A DNA stretch of 64,000 nt from positions 186,001 through 250,000 of the forward strand of contig CANNBP010000002.1 of the NCBI GenBank assembly GCA_947502885.1. Direction: 5' to 3'. Position 1 is the stretch's first letter; each line of letters begins with the position of its first letter. The notes under the pieces are model-generated. The model had not been told where the DNA came from, made no database searches, and saw only the letters and a program-made list of their open reading frames with translations. Made by a program: the position numbers and the translations under genes. This stretch comes from an uncultured Aquimarina sp. Lineage in GTDB: Bacteria; Bacteroidota; Bacteroidia; Flavobacteriales; Flavobacteriaceae. Below, piece by piece: positions 10,671 to 21,191 of this stretch.

Positions 10671-10703
10671 AAAAAAACCGGATGAATATGAACTCACCCG
10701 GTT
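10671..10703 (-). terminator. Rho-independent terminator of the DUF2723 gene
   Basis: Minus strand AACCGG...CCGGTT hairpin followed by TTTTT. Confidence 0.65.
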
Positions 10704-10712
10704 GTATCAATT

Positions 10713-13700
10713 TTAATTAGAAATGCTGTCTAAAGAATCCATAGTTGTTTCTTCTTTATTCATGAACTCTTTTATAAAATCTTCTTCTTGTTTTTGTATG
10801 GCTTTTTCATCATCATACTCTTCGTCTGCAGAGTATAGTCGAGTAAATAGTCTAAGATATTTGTTGAACTCATCAGCTTTTTCTTCGATCATATCTCGAT
10901 CTTGATTAATTAAAAGTAAATCTACAACACTGCGATATCTCTCGACATTAGTAACAATATCTTCAGCATATCTAAATTGATCTTTAAGTTCAAGACTTCC
11001 AAAGTAGGTCAGTTTTTCCTGATACTTTTTAGCTAGCTTATTCCAAAGCTCTCTAGCTTTTTCTTTTTCACCTATTTCATAATAACCAATTACATATGGT
11101 TCAAGCAAGGTGTAGTATTCATAATATTCGATAGGCATCTTATCCATAGCTAAGTCCAAAATGTCTTTTGCTCTTTTTTTGTCACCTTCTTCAATAAGAG
11201 CTTCTATAAGTCTTGCTAGGTTACTACGATAAGTAATGGCATTTCTTCTGGTTTCAGGATCATGATATATATTCGGATCATTGCTATTTCCCCAATCCCA
11301 ACTAGTTACATTTTTGTACATAAGATCGGTATCTACTCGGCCCATCTCAAAAGGATTTCGTTTGTCAATCTTTGTTAAAATAGGTACAAGTTTAAAAGTA
11401 ACACCATCTAATTGTAAATAATCTTTCATCCATAAGAAATCATCATCACCATAACTACCTCCTGTGAAATAAATGGGTCTTTCCCAATTATTGTTAGCTA
11501 TAATATCAAGCATTAAGAGACGATTCTTAAATAGTAAATCTCCTTTTAAATGAATATCTATATAGGGTACAATTTTATCAGCGTCTTTTTGGGCTACAAT
11601 ACCATTTCTTAAAACAGCTTCTTTGTTTACAGGAATCCTAATATGTTTGGTAGGAAAAGTATTTACTTTTTTACCACTTTGCAAGTCTCCCTGAGTTCTA
11701 GGGTCGTTAGATTCTATCCATTTCATCCAGTTTTTGATAAGCATTGTGTCATTAGTAACTGGTTTGTGATAGATAGCGTCGTTATTTCCCCATTTATAAA
11801 AATCATGAGTTAACTGTGATGGTATTGGTTTACCTTCATAAGCAGCTCTTTTCATTTGGTCAATATACCAATCTGTGGCAAAAAGACTCGTGTTTACTGT
11901 ACGAACATCTGTACGATAGCCTTCAATTTCTTGTGCATACCATAGTGCAAAGGTGTCGTTGTCTCCGATTGTAAATAATATAGCATCTTTTTGACAAGAC
12001 TGTAGATACATTTTTGCCATAGATTGTGCGGTGTATCTATTTGATCGATCGTGATCATCCCAGTTTTGTGCTGCTAAAAGAACAGGTACGGCAAGTAAAC
12101 ATACAGTTGTTATAACAGGAGCCAGTATTTTAGGTTTTAAGTAATCTTTGAGTAAGTCAAACAAAGCATAAACTCCAAATCCAATCCAGATGGCAAAGAC
12201 ATAGAATGACCCGACAAGTGCATAATCTCTTTCTCGTGGTTCAAAAGGGCGTTCGTTAAGATATATCTTTAAAGCGAGACCAGTAAACAGGAAAAATATT
12301 AGTAAAGCCCAGAATTTTTTCTTGTCCCTTTGCAGCATAAATATAAACCCAATAAGTCCTAGTATTAAAGGTAGGAAATAGTATGTGTTACGTGCTTTGT
12401 TTTTAAGGGCATCACTTGGTAAATTGTCTTGTGATCCTAAACGAATTTCGTCTATAAAGGAAATACCACTTAGCCAATTACCTTCTAAATCTGTTAATTT
12501 GCCTTGGTTGTCATCTTGTCTTCCAACAAAATTCCACATAAAGTATCGCCAGTACATATATCCTATTTGGTATTCAAATAGGTAGGTTACATTGTCTATG
12601 AATGAAGGTTTTTCTACATCAATATAGTTACCAAAGGATTGTAAAAATTTATGGTAGTCATCATTGTCAAGTTTTCCTGTAGCGTAATCTCTTCTAAACT
12701 CGGTTACGGCTTTAAGTAGTTCGTCTTCCCCTTGATATTCAGGTTTGATGGTGAACTTAACAGGTCCTGTAAACTCCATGTAATTTGCAATATGCTCAGT
12801 ACTCCACATTCTAGGTAAAAATGCTTTGTGAGCATTGTCAAGGTTTTGTTTTGCATTTTTCCAATCGTTAACAATGATGTATTTTCCGGTTTTAAGATCT
12901 TTTTCGTACTTGGGTTTATCATCCTCATATGGGGCATTTTGATCTAATCCTGCATAAATTTCGGTAAACTGTGGTCCGTAAAATAAATGTGTTTCGGGAT
13001 ATTGTTCTAAGTTGTAGTAGGCAAGAAGTTCTCTTGCGTTATTAGGGTTGTTTTCGTTGATAACAGTGTCGGCATTAGCTCGTATAGGAAGCATTAACCA
13101 ACTAGAAAATCCTATAAGAATAAATAATACACAAAGAAGTAAGGTGTTTAATTGAATGTATTCTTTTTTACGAGTATGTTTTATTCCAAAGTAAAAGGCA
13201 GTTGCTATCAATAACCCTGCAATAATAGTACCTGAATTGAAAGGTAATCCAATTGAATTTACAAAGAAAACTTCTGCAGCACCAAAGAATTTTAATGTTG
13301 ATGGTAATAAGAGTTTAAAAATAAAAAGCAAGATGGCTATAACAGTAATGTTTGCTATAATAAAATTCTTGACCGTAATCTCTTTGTAATTTTTGAAGTA
13401 ATATAATAAACCTATAGCGGGTATAGATAGTAATCCCATAAAATGCACTCCAAAGGATAGTCCAACAATAAATGAAATCAAAATAAGCCATTTGTTACCT
13501 CTTGGGTTATCCATGTCGCGTTCCCATAACAATCCAAGGTAAAAAAGAACAGATAAAATACAGGTAGCCATAGCATATACTTCTGCTTCTACTGCATTAA
13601 ACCAAAAGCTATCTGTAAAAGTAAATGCTAAAGACCCAACAAGTGCGCTGCCTAAAATAGCTAAGGCTTTACCTTGAGTTAGCTCTTCGTCTTTGGTGAT

Positions 13701-14018
13701 AACCTTTTTAATAAGAATGGTTATTGACCAAAACATAAACAGAATGGTAAAAGCACTTGCAAATGCAGATGTCATATTAACCATTAATGCTATTTGCGTG
13801 GGGTCTGAAGCAAAAGTAGAAGCAAAAGCTCCTATCATCTGAAATAAGGGAGCTCCAGGCGGATGACCTACCTGTAACTTGGATGACGTAGCAATATATT
13901 CTCCGGCATCCCAAAAACTTGCAGTGGGTTCTACGGTTAGAGCATATACGCATAAAGCGATTACAAAAACCACCCATCCTAATATTTTATTCCACTTGGT
14001 AAAGTTGAATGTATTCAT
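10713..14018 (-). CDS. DUF2723 family multi-TM protein (putative O-mannosyltransferase-like)
   Basis: N-terminal GWVVFVIALCVYALTVEPTASFWDAGEYIATSSKLQVGHPPGAPLFQMIGAF is typical of DUF2723; multiple TM segments and a large C-terminal soluble region. Confidence 0.88.
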   Translation of the reverse strand: MNTFNFTKWNKILGWVVFVIALCVYALTVEPTASFWDAGEYIATSSKLQVGHPPGAPLFQMIGAFASTFASDPTQIALMVNMTSAFASAFTILFMFWSITILIKKVITKDEELTQGKALAILGSALVGSLAFTFTDSFWFNAVEAEVYAMATCILSVLFYLGLLWERDMDNPRGNKWLILISFIVGLSFGVHFMGLLSIPAIGLLYYFKNYKEITVKNFIIANITVIAILLFIFKLLLPSTLKFFGAAEVFFVNSIGLPFNSGTIIAGLLIATAFYFGIKHTRKKEYIQLNTLLLCVLFILIGFSSWLMLPIRANADTVINENNPNNARELLAYYNLEQYPETHLFYGPQFTEIYAGLDQNAPYEDDKPKYEKDLKTGKYIIVNDWKNAKQNLDNAHKAFLPRMWSTEHIANYMEFTGPVKFTIKPEYQGEDELLKAVTEFRRDYATGKLDNDDYHKFLQSFGNYIDVEKPSFIDNVTYLFEYQIGYMYWRYFMWNFVGRQDDNQGKLTDLEGNWLSGISFIDEIRLGSQDNLPSDALKNKARNTYYFLPLILGLIGFIFMLQRDKKKFWALLIFFLFTGLALKIYLNERPFEPRERDYALVGSFYVFAIWIGFGVYALFDLLKDYLKPKILAPVITTVCLLAVPVLLAAQNWDDHDRSNRYTAQSMAKMYLQSCQKDAILFTIGDNDTFALWYAQEIEGYRTDVRTVNTSLFATDWYIDQMKRAAYEGKPIPSQLTHDFYKWGNNDAIYHKPVTNDTMLIKNWMKWIESNDPRTQGDLQSGKKVNTFPTKHIRIPVNKEAVLRNGIVAQKDADKIVPYIDIHLKGDLLFKNRLLMLDIIANNNWERPIYFTGGSYGDDDFLWMKDYLQLDGVTFKLVPILTKIDKRNPFEMGRVDTDLMYKNVTSWDWGNSNDPNIYHDPETRRNAITYRSNLARLIEALIEEGDKKRAKDILDLAMDKMPIEYYEYYTLLEPYVIGYYEIGEKEKARELWNKLAKKYQEKLTYFGSLELKDQFRYAEDIVTNVERYRSVVDLLLINQDRDMIEEKADEFNKYLRLFTRLYSADEEYDDEKAIQKQEEDFIKEFMNKEETTMDSLDSISN

Positions 14019-14177
14019 AAACTTATAAGGTTATATAACTTGTGGCGAATTTAACAATAAAAATTATTTAACGTCGGGTTTTTTAGTAAACGCTTAACAG
14101 AAGTTTATGTTTTGTGTGATTGTAATTGTTTGGTAGATTAAAAATTACAGAATTTTTGAATTTTTTTTTAAAAAATG

Positions 14178-14208
14178 TTTGCATAGCCAAAAGAATGTAT
14201 TAAATTTG
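14178..14208 (+). promoter_or_regulatory. Bacteroidota-type promoter for tRNA-Gln
   Basis: TTTG (14178-14181), 19-bp spacer, TAAATTTG (14201-14208), matching TTTG-N19-TAnnTTTG. Confidence 0.65.
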
Positions 14209-14225
14209 CACCCGCAATGACACAG

Positions 14226-14298
14226 TGGTCTATGGTGTAACTGGCAACACGTCTGGTTTTGGTCCAGAAGAGTCTAGGTTCGAGCCCTAGTAGACCAA
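14226..14298 (+). tRNA. tRNA-Gln(TTG)
   Basis: Acceptor TGGTCTA/TAGACCA pairs; anticodon stem TCTGG/CCAGA with loop TTTTGGT (anticodon TTG); T arm CTAGGTTCGAGCCCTAG. Confidence 0.95.
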
Positions 14299-14301
14299 CT
14301 T

Positions 14302-14341
14302 AAATCCCTTTAAAACATTTGTTTTAAAGGGATTTTGTTTT
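14302..14341 (+). terminator. Terminator after tRNA-Gln
   Basis: AAATCCCTTTAAAAC-ATTTG-TTTTAAAGGGATTT followed by a T-rich tract. Confidence 0.75.
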
Positions 14342-14461
14342 TTACATATGTAAAAGCGGATGGATGTAAGTTTGGTTGATAGTCTGTTGCCTTGCTAAGA
14401 TTTAGTAAGGTTAGAGGTGGTGGGGTGTTATTAAGTGGTAGTTATTAGTAAGTTGTGGTTT

Positions 14462-17026
14462 TTAAAAGTTTATCCTTAAAGTTAGGTTTGGCGTGATGTT
14501 TAGAGAGAGCTTATTGGATTCAACCAATTCATAAATGATGTTGTCATTTTCGTCGATGGATTGGTAAATGGGATAACTTCTGTGTAAGATATTTTTATTT
14601 GCGTAAAGATTTAGTATTGAAAAACCTAAACGACCTTTGATGGTGTTTTTTTTTGACCAATAAAAATTGTAGACTGAAGAAAAGTCTAATCGATGATAGT
14701 TTGGAAGGGTTTTAGAATTAATAACCCCGTATTGAACTACTGGTTCGTTGTTCTCTATTTTGAAATTTGATACAGGTGTAAATGGGGTTCCTGTTCTGTA
14801 TTTCCAGCCAAGTGAGAACTCGATTTTTTTTAATTGATATGTGTAGGACATAGAGAACGAGTTGGTAATATTGCTGTTTCCTTTGAATGAAACACCGTTG
14901 TTAAGTGTATTAAATATAAATTGAGTTTCTGCTAAAGAGTATCCCAGCCAAGTAGAGTGTTTGCCAAATTTCTTTTTTATTAAAAAATCAATACCTTTAG
15001 AAATACTCTCTCCCGTAGAAAACTCTTCATTAGTAGCTTCAAATCCTTTGGTGTACGAGGTGAGCCCATTGGTTTCTTTGTAGTAGGCTTCGATTTCTAC
15101 ATTCCAATTATTTTTACTAAATAAGGATCCTAGTGTGTATTGTTTGCTTTTTAAAATTGGTGTTTCGTTTTCTTCTTCTTGGTTTGCAATTGTCCAAATT
15201 TGGTTTTCAAGCCCAAAATTAGATGTTGTAAATTCGATAATTTGACTGATAGATTGATTTTTGATTTCTGCAGATCCTTTAAGTCTAAAGTGATCTCCTA
15301 ATGCTCGTTCGATGTATAGTCTAGGTTCAATAAATATAGATTTTAAACTGGAATAATAAACCCCTCTAGCTCCAAAGTTAATAAGCCAGGTTCTTGGGTT
15401 TGTGTATTGTATTTGTGAATATAAGTTGTGAGAATGATTCTTGTTGTTCTCATCTCTTTTAAAGTCATCATCTTCAATTAAGAAAGATACTTCGCTAAGG
15501 TGTGCCTGGTATCCATTATATAACCTAAAATGACTATTGATGTCGAACAAGGTGTGAAATGAAATATTGTATTCTTTGATGCTGTTGTTCTTGGCTATAG
15601 TTTGATTTGAGTCAGAATATATGGTTGTTCCTTTGTACTTTAAATCGTATTGAGAGTAAGATATTTGTGTTTCGGTACTAAAATTTTGAGAATGTTTGCG
15701 CTTCCATGTGATGTTTGAGCCAAAATTTTCAATTTCTAATTGATCTCTAGAGGTGTCTATAAACTCAGTGTCTTCAAATGAATAGTCAAGTTTGTTTTTG
15801 GTTAGTATATTTGAGAAGAGAAGTGTATCTTTTTTTGAGATGTTGGCAATTAGTTTGAAAGTAGCATCGGTGAAGTAGAATAACTCTTTGTTTTTGGTGA
15901 ATTCTGGATCAAAGTTCATTCTGTTGTCAGTAATACTGGTGTTTTGAAAGGCGCGTTCAGAATAATTGGTTATTGGTGGGGTTTTTATCATGTCGGTAAT
16001 GGATCTTCTGGTAGATACAAAAATCCCAATTTTTCTAGAAATGGGAAGTTTTAGATTGCCATCAATGTGTGTCATATTAATTCCTAAGCCACCTTTGACT
16101 TTGTTTGGAATCTTTTTGTTGGTTTTGATGTCAATGACTCCAGAGATGCGATCTCCAAACATAGGTTGTGTACCGCTTTTGTATATGGTAATGTTGTTTA
16201 TTATGTATGGATTGAAAGCAGAGATAGATCCAAAAAAATGATCTGAATTATACATTTTTATGCCATCCCACAAAATTAGATTTTGATCAGGAGTTCCTCC
16301 TCGTATATATATTCCTGATGCTGTTTCAAGAGGGCTTTCTATTCCTGGTAATTGTTGGATGTTTTGTAAAATATCTGGTTCTGATAATCCAGAGATTGCA
16401 CGTAGGTTGTTTGGTTGTATTTTAACAGAGCCATCTCTGGTTTTTAATACTCCAGAAGAAAGATATTCTTTTATGACTACTTCGTTAAGAATAAAATCTT
16501 CAATAAGTAGCTTGTATGTGTTACATTTTTGTTTAAGTATTTTTTTTATGGGTATTGTAAGTGTTTTGTAGCCTAGATAAGATATGGTTAGTGTATCCGA
16601 TGGGTGATTTTTTTTTAACGTAAAGTAACCATTAGTGTTTGATATGCTTCCGTTCTCTTTTGTTAGATTCGAAATAGTAGCTCCTTCGATTGGTATGTTA
16701 TCGGTGTTAATTAAGTATCCGCAAACATCAATTTGATTATTGAGTTGAATTACATAGTAACGGTTGTCAATGTTTTTAAAGGTAACATGATTCTTTTTAG
16801 AAACAATAGAGATGATTTCTTTTAATGAAAGGTAGCTGTCGTCAATATGGATTGTGATATGTGATAAAGAACTGGTATTGTATGAAAATTTTACATCAAA
16901 TAATGCCTCTGTCTCTGTAATGAATTGATCAAAAGAGAGGCTGTTGTAATGAATCTTTTTCTTTTTTTCTTGAGCTATACTATGAATAGAAAAAAGGATA
17001 ATAAGCAATAAAAGGTTATATTTCAT
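14462..17026 (-). CDS. TonB-dependent receptor with N-terminal STN (secretin/TonB short) and CarboxypepD_reg-like domains
   Basis: STN-like N-terminus, carboxypeptidase-like repeat (VCGYLINTDNIPIEGATISNLTKENGSISNTNGYFTLKKNHPSDTLTISYLGYKTL), plug (GLSEPDILQNIQQLPGIESPLETASGIYIRGGTPDQNLILWDGIKMYN), beta-barrel C-terminus. Confidence 0.88.
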   Translation of the reverse strand: MKYNLLLLIILFSIHSIAQEKKKKIHYNSLSFDQFITETEALFDVKFSYNTSSLSHITIHIDDSYLSLKEIISIVSKKNHVTFKNIDNRYYVIQLNNQIDVCGYLINTDNIPIEGATISNLTKENGSISNTNGYFTLKKNHPSDTLTISYLGYKTLTIPIKKILKQKCNTYKLLIEDFILNEVVIKEYLSSGVLKTRDGSVKIQPNNLRAISGLSEPDILQNIQQLPGIESPLETASGIYIRGGTPDQNLILWDGIKMYNSDHFFGSISAFNPYIINNITIYKSGTQPMFGDRISGVIDIKTNKKIPNKVKGGLGINMTHIDGNLKLPISRKIGIFVSTRRSITDMIKTPPITNYSERAFQNTSITDNRMNFDPEFTKNKELFYFTDATFKLIANISKKDTLLFSNILTKNKLDYSFEDTEFIDTSRDQLEIENFGSNITWKRKHSQNFSTETQISYSQYDLKYKGTTIYSDSNQTIAKNNSIKEYNISFHTLFDINSHFRLYNGYQAHLSEVSFLIEDDDFKRDENNKNHSHNLYSQIQYTNPRTWLINFGARGVYYSSLKSIFIEPRLYIERALGDHFRLKGSAEIKNQSISQIIEFTTSNFGLENQIWTIANQEEENETPILKSKQYTLGSLFSKNNWNVEIEAYYKETNGLTSYTKGFEATNEEFSTGESISKGIDFLIKKKFGKHSTWLGYSLAETQFIFNTLNNGVSFKGNSNITNSFSMSYTYQLKKIEFSLGWKYRTGTPFTPVSNFKIENNEPVVQYGVINSKTLPNYHRLDFSSVYNFYWSKKNTIKGRLGFSILNLYANKNILHRSYPIYQSIDENDNIIYELVESNKLSLNITPNLTLRINF

Positions 17027-17935
17027 TTAGTTTACAGACAATTCAATAGTGCCGTTATCTGTAAAAATAAAATTAATATTCATCGCATCAAAAATAGTAT
17101 GTAATGCATTTTTGAGATTGTTGTGAGTAAATCCTCCGCTATACCTTTCGTCTAGATTAACTCCGTTGCTTTGAATTGTAACTTTATATTGTTTTTCTAA
17201 AGCAGTGATCACTTGTCTTAATGGTGTGTTTTTGAAACTGCTTTCTCCAATAATCCATGTTGGAGATATATCATTTTGGTTCCATTCTTCAATTGAAGAA
17301 TTTATGTTTCTAATGGCTTCGCCGCGGGTTATAGTTTTTGAAAAAGAATTTCCCTTTACTTTTACCTTTCCTTCATAGCAGATTACTTCAAAAAAATCAG
17401 TAATTACATTTACGTTAAACTTTGTGCCTAGTACAGAAACAGAATTGTTGTTGTGTTTTACTGTAAATGTATTTCCGTGTTTTACCTTAAAAAAGGCTTC
17501 ACCATTTAAGAAAACAACTCGTTTTCCCTTGTCCCAATTATTCTTTTTGTACCAAAGTTTGGATTTTGCATTCAGAATAGCCTCAGAACCGTCAGGGAGT
17601 TGGATGCTAATGTGTTCGCCATAACCTGACTGGTATGTAGTGTTTTGATTGAATAAAAAAGTGTACCCTATAAATAAAGCTATACTAGCTGCAATTGCAT
17701 AAGCCCAATTGGGTATGAATGCAATCGTTTTCTTTTTTTTAGAAGATTCGTTTTTGATTTTATTAAAAAGTTCTTTTCTGTCTACATTAGGAACGTCTAA
17801 TAACTTTGTTCCTTCAAGTATCGTTTCGTATAAAATGTAATCCTTGGATTTTTTAAACCGTGTAACTTCTTCTTCAGAAAGTTCTCCACTTGCCCATTTA
17901 GCTAAAAAATCCTCTTGGTTGTTTGGTTTTTCCAT
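17027..17935 (-). CDS. FecR family anti-sigma regulator
   Basis: FecR core (GYGEHISIQLPDGSEAILNAKSKLWYKKN...GEAFFKV...FTVKHNNNSVSVLGTKFNV), one central TM; between the ECF sigma factor and the TonB receptor. Confidence 0.92.
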   Translation of the reverse strand: MEKPNNQEDFLAKWASGELSEEEVTRFKKSKDYILYETILEGTKLLDVPNVDRKELFNKIKNESSKKKKTIAFIPNWAYAIAASIALFIGYTFLFNQNTTYQSGYGEHISIQLPDGSEAILNAKSKLWYKKNNWDKGKRVVFLNGEAFFKVKHGNTFTVKHNNNSVSVLGTKFNVNVITDFFEVICYEGKVKVKGNSFSKTITRGEAIRNINSSIEEWNQNDISPTWIIGESSFKNTPLRQVITALEKQYKVTIQSNGVNLDERYSGGFTHNNLKNALHTIFDAMNINFIFTDNGTIELSVN

Positions 17936-17950
17936 GGTTTAACTCTTTCT

Positions 17951-18493
17951 TTAAATTGAATGCCCAAGTTTTTCTCTTAATTCTTGAAGTGCTAAGTGCA
18001 TTCTTCGTTCTACCGCTTTTTGTGTAAGCCCTATAATCTCTGCTATCTCTTTGTAGGTCTTTTTGTCCTTTCTGCTCAATAAAAAAACTTCTCGTTGTTT
18101 TTGGGGTAACTCAGAAATACTAAGCTGTAGTTTTTTCATAAATTCTTTTTCCTCAAGAAGAAAATCAGGGCTATACTCGTATTGTATAGAAGAAAGGCTC
18201 TTTTGGTTGTACTTTAAGATTACTTTTTTATGTTCAAACTCATTGAAAAATGCATTTTGAGCAACTTTCATTACAAAAGATTTAGCTTTTTCAAAAAGTA
18301 CGTTTTTACAGTTTTTCCAAAGCTTTATAAACGCATCTTGTGTAATGTCTTCTGCTTGATTCATGTTACCGCATTTATAATAGATAAAGTTTAAAATTAC
18401 TTCAGAATGTGTGTCAAAAATGAGCTTAAACGTTTTTTCATCACAAATTGATTTTTGTTTTTCAGTCATCTCAATTGGTACTTGTTTTTTCAA
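17951..18493 (-). CDS. ECF RNA polymerase sigma-70 factor
   Basis: Sigma region 2 (NMNQAEDITQDAFIKLWKN) and region 4 (LPQKQREVFLLSRKDKKTYKEIAEIIGLTQKAVERRMHLALQELRE). TTG start at 18493; alternative ATG at 18469. Confidence 0.9.
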   Translation of the reverse strand: MKKQVPIEMTEKQKSICDEKTFKLIFDTHSEVILNFIYYKCGNMNQAEDITQDAFIKLWKNCKNVLFEKAKSFVMKVAQNAFFNEFEHKKVILKYNQKSLSSIQYEYSPDFLLEEKEFMKKLQLSISELPQKQREVFLLSRKDKKTYKEIAEIIGLTQKAVERRMHLALQELREKLGHSI

Positions 18494-18757
18494 AACTAAG
18501 ATATTTAAAAAAGTTTGTATTAATCTTTTTTAGGGGGTGCAACTTAGGTTTGCAATTAAGATCAATGTTTTTGGGTCATTGTTTTTATGGTTTAAGTTGT
18601 TGCTTTTGTATAACAACAGTAAGAGATGGTTTTACCCTATTTTATAAGAGAAGTTTTTGGGAAATTTAAGAAATAAATAAAAAAGACTAAAAAAAAATAG
18701 GGTGTGATGGGGTTTTCCTGTTGTGTAAGAAAAGAGTATTAAATTTTTAAAAACACA

Positions 18758-19756
18758 ATGAGTATGAGAAAACTAACAAAATGGAATTATGTCATCATTA
18801 TTGTTTTAAGTATTGTGACGGTTACAATACAATCATGTAGCAAAGATGATGATGCTGTTGTGCCAGAAGAAAAATCCGATGAAAATGATAAAAATGACAC
18901 CGATACCGATAGCAGTAATAATACAGGAGGAGATACAGGAGGAGATAGTGGTGGCAATGGCGATATAACTCATTATAGAGTTAATGGAGATAAGCTTGAA
19001 AAAGTTAAAGATTATCAGGTTACAGGAGCAGAATTAGCATTTCAAAAAGATGTTCAAAAACATCAGGAGATTTGGAATTTGGTTCTGAAAGTAGTTCCGC
19101 CAGAATATCGATCTCGAATGTCTGATTTTGTAATTTATTATGGAGAAAAAGCAGGAAGTGCTGGGTATGTTGGGCAAACAACAGGCGATCTTTCAAAATG
19201 GCAAATGGGAATTGCAATAGACTATGCGTATGCAAACGGAAAGTTTGATAGTGATGGTGAGTTGACACATACCGTTGTGCATGAGTTTGGGCATATTTTG
19301 ACTTTGGATAACACGCAATTAGATTCGTCTGTAACTCAGGAGAATTGTGAGAGTTACTTTCCGGGAGAAGGGTGTGCTAAGAAAGAAGCTTATATTAATA
19401 AGCTATACCAAAATCACTGGGCAGATATTTGGAGTGAGTATCAAAAGCTTAAAACAGAAGAAGATAAAGAAGGTTTTTATAATAAATATGAGAAACGTTT
19501 CGTAACAAATTATGCTTCTACCAACCCTGGAGAAGATATTGCTGAGGTTTTTGCAGCTTTTGTAATCAAAAATAGTACGAATGATGCAAGTAATGGTTCT
19601 GATAAGATTAACATGCTATATGGTGAAAATAGTTTAGTAAACTTAAGAAAATATATAAGAGGCAATATTGTGAAAAATGCAAGGGGATTGAAATCGGCCT
19701 TTGCTCATATAAATACGAATAGAACTGTGCGTTGTGGTTTTGGTCAGCGCAAATAG
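18758..19756 (+). CDS. Putative zinc-binding metallopeptidase lipoprotein
   Basis: Lipobox (TIQSC), low-complexity Asp/Asn/Gly linker, HEXXH in HTVVHEFGHILTLDN. Confidence 0.8.
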   Translation: MSMRKLTKWNYVIIIVLSIVTVTIQSCSKDDDAVVPEEKSDENDKNDTDTDSSNNTGGDTGGDSGGNGDITHYRVNGDKLEKVKDYQVTGAELAFQKDVQKHQEIWNLVLKVVPPEYRSRMSDFVIYYGEKAGSAGYVGQTTGDLSKWQMGIAIDYAYANGKFDSDGELTHTVVHEFGHILTLDNTQLDSSVTQENCESYFPGEGCAKKEAYINKLYQNHWADIWSEYQKLKTEEDKEGFYNKYEKRFVTNYASTNPGEDIAEVFAAFVIKNSTNDASNGSDKINMLYGENSLVNLRKYIRGNIVKNARGLKSAFAHINTNRTVRCGFGQRK

Positions 19757-19807
19757 AAATGTCTAAATATACTTGAAATTAGTGATAAAAAATAAAGCAA
19801 ATAAAAT

Positions 19808-20236
19808 ATGAAATATCTAATGATAATAATCATAATGCTTAGTTTCTCTTGTCAATCGACCAAAAAAGACAGGTATGTTTCATCCAATGCTCAAGCTTTA
19901 GTATACTACTCAAAAGGAGCTTGTAAAGGAGAGTGTCCGGTATATGATTTATGGATATATGAGGATGGAACAATTTCTTATGTTGGAGTTAATAATGTAG
20001 CGGTTAAAGGAAAAATAAAAGCAAGTCTTAGTCATGAAGAATTAAAAAATCTCTTAGTAGTGTTGGAAAAAGGTACTCGTCAGGATTTTAAATTTAATAG
20101 GGTAAGAGATATGCCTGTGACCACTATCGCTTATAAAGGAGTAGAAAAGGAGTATTACTCGTCAAAAATGCATGGAGATGTTAAAGAAATGGATTTGGCA
20201 TTAGAGATGATTGCAAATAGCATGACCGAAAATTAA
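19808..20236 (+). CDS. Small lipoprotein, DUF6438-like
   Basis: Signal peptide with LSFSC; YYSKGACKGECPVYDLWIYEDGTISYVG motif. Confidence 0.7.
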   Translation: MKYLMIIIIMLSFSCQSTKKDRYVSSNAQALVYYSKGACKGECPVYDLWIYEDGTISYVGVNNVAVKGKIKASLSHEELKNLLVVLEKGTRQDFKFNRVRDMPVTTIAYKGVEKEYYSSKMHGDVKEMDLALEMIANSMTEN

Positions 20237-20305
20237 AGTGTAAATAACAGAAAGCCATGTGATTTAGATTTGTTTTAATCGGTTTTTTAAAGATTTCAAA
20301 AATGC

Positions 20306-20345
20306 AGGAGGCGTATCCTGTGATATATTAGCCTCCTATATTTTT
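20306..20345 (+). terminator. Putative terminator
   Basis: GGAGGC...GCCTCC stem with long loop, followed by a T-rich tract, between convergent genes. Confidence 0.4.
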
Positions 20346-20357
20346 GATGTATGGTAC

Positions 20358-21191
20358 TTAAATTTTAAATGTAATCACTGGTCTTTTGGCATGATTTACA
20401 ACATCTTCGCCTAAGCTTCCGTTGATAAAATGTGATATCCCTTTTCTTCCATGGGTGCTTATTCCTATGATGCCTGCGTCAACAGAGTGTGCAAAATTTA
20501 GTATTCCCTTTTCTACAGTAATGTCGTTATAGATGTTTAGGGTGTAGTTATCTATTGGTAGTTCAGCAATCATGTTATTCATTTTTTCTTCTGTTTCGCT
20601 AGTGGTTTTAAAGCCATTTGCGGTATTTATTCGTACCAGGTGTAGTTGCGCACCTATTGATTTAGAGAAATTGTATGCAGCTGTTAAGCAAGGTTTGTCT
20701 TCGTCGTCAAAGTTAGTTGCGTAGACAAAATCACTAATTTCAAAAATGTCACAGTCTTCTTTAATGACTAATACAGGTTGCTTTGATGTGCGAACAACTT
20801 TTTCGGCGTTTGAGCCAATAAACAATTCTTCAAAACCTGAAGAGCCATGTGATCCCATGATAATCATGTCGATATTGTTTTTGTCAGAGGCTTCGATAAT
20901 TCCGTCAAGAATTCCTTCAAAACTTACGGTTTCTATGACTTCAATGTCTTTAAGGTACTCTTGCTCTAATACCTCTTCGAATTTTTTATGAGTTTGTTTC
21001 ATGAAAAAAAGCGCTTCAGGCCCAGGGCCCGAAGAACCAGAAGACATTAAGTCCGACAAGTGTACAGGGATTTCGAGAATATTTAGCAAATAGATTTTAG
21101 CATCATTTTTTTTTGCAATTTGTGCAGCGACTTTTAATGCGCTTTCGGCCTGAGTAGAAAAATCAGTTGGAACAAGTATACTTTTGATCAT
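20358..21191 (-). CDS. Universal stress protein (two Usp domains)
   Basis: ILVPTDFSTQAESALKVAAQIAKKN; IIMGSHGSSGFEELFIGSNAEKVVRTSKQPVLVI; second domain IGISTHGRKGISHFINGSLGEDVVNHAKRPVITFKI. Confidence 0.92.
   Translation of the reverse strand: MIKSILVPTDFSTQAESALKVAAQIAKKNDAKIYLLNILEIPVHLSDLMSSGSSGPGPEALFFMKQTHKKFEEVLEQEYLKDIEVIETVSFEGILDGIIEASDKNNIDMIIMGSHGSSGFEELFIGSNAEKVVRTSKQPVLVIKEDCDIFEISDFVYATNFDDEDKPCLTAAYNFSKSIGAQLHLVRINTANGFKTTSETEEKMNNMIAELPIDNYTLNIYNDITVEKGILNFAHSVDAGIIGISTHGRKGISHFINGSLGEDVVNHAKRPVITFKI

Noticed and set aside
15966-16571. Plus-strand ORFs 15966-16241 and 16359-16571
   Set aside because: Antisense to the TonB receptor and lacking recognisable features
18448-18669. 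73-aa plus-strand ORF between the ECF sigma factor and the metallopeptidase
   Set aside because: Overlaps the sigma factor start region antisense; Phe/Cys/Leu-rich composition without a plausible ribosome site or family
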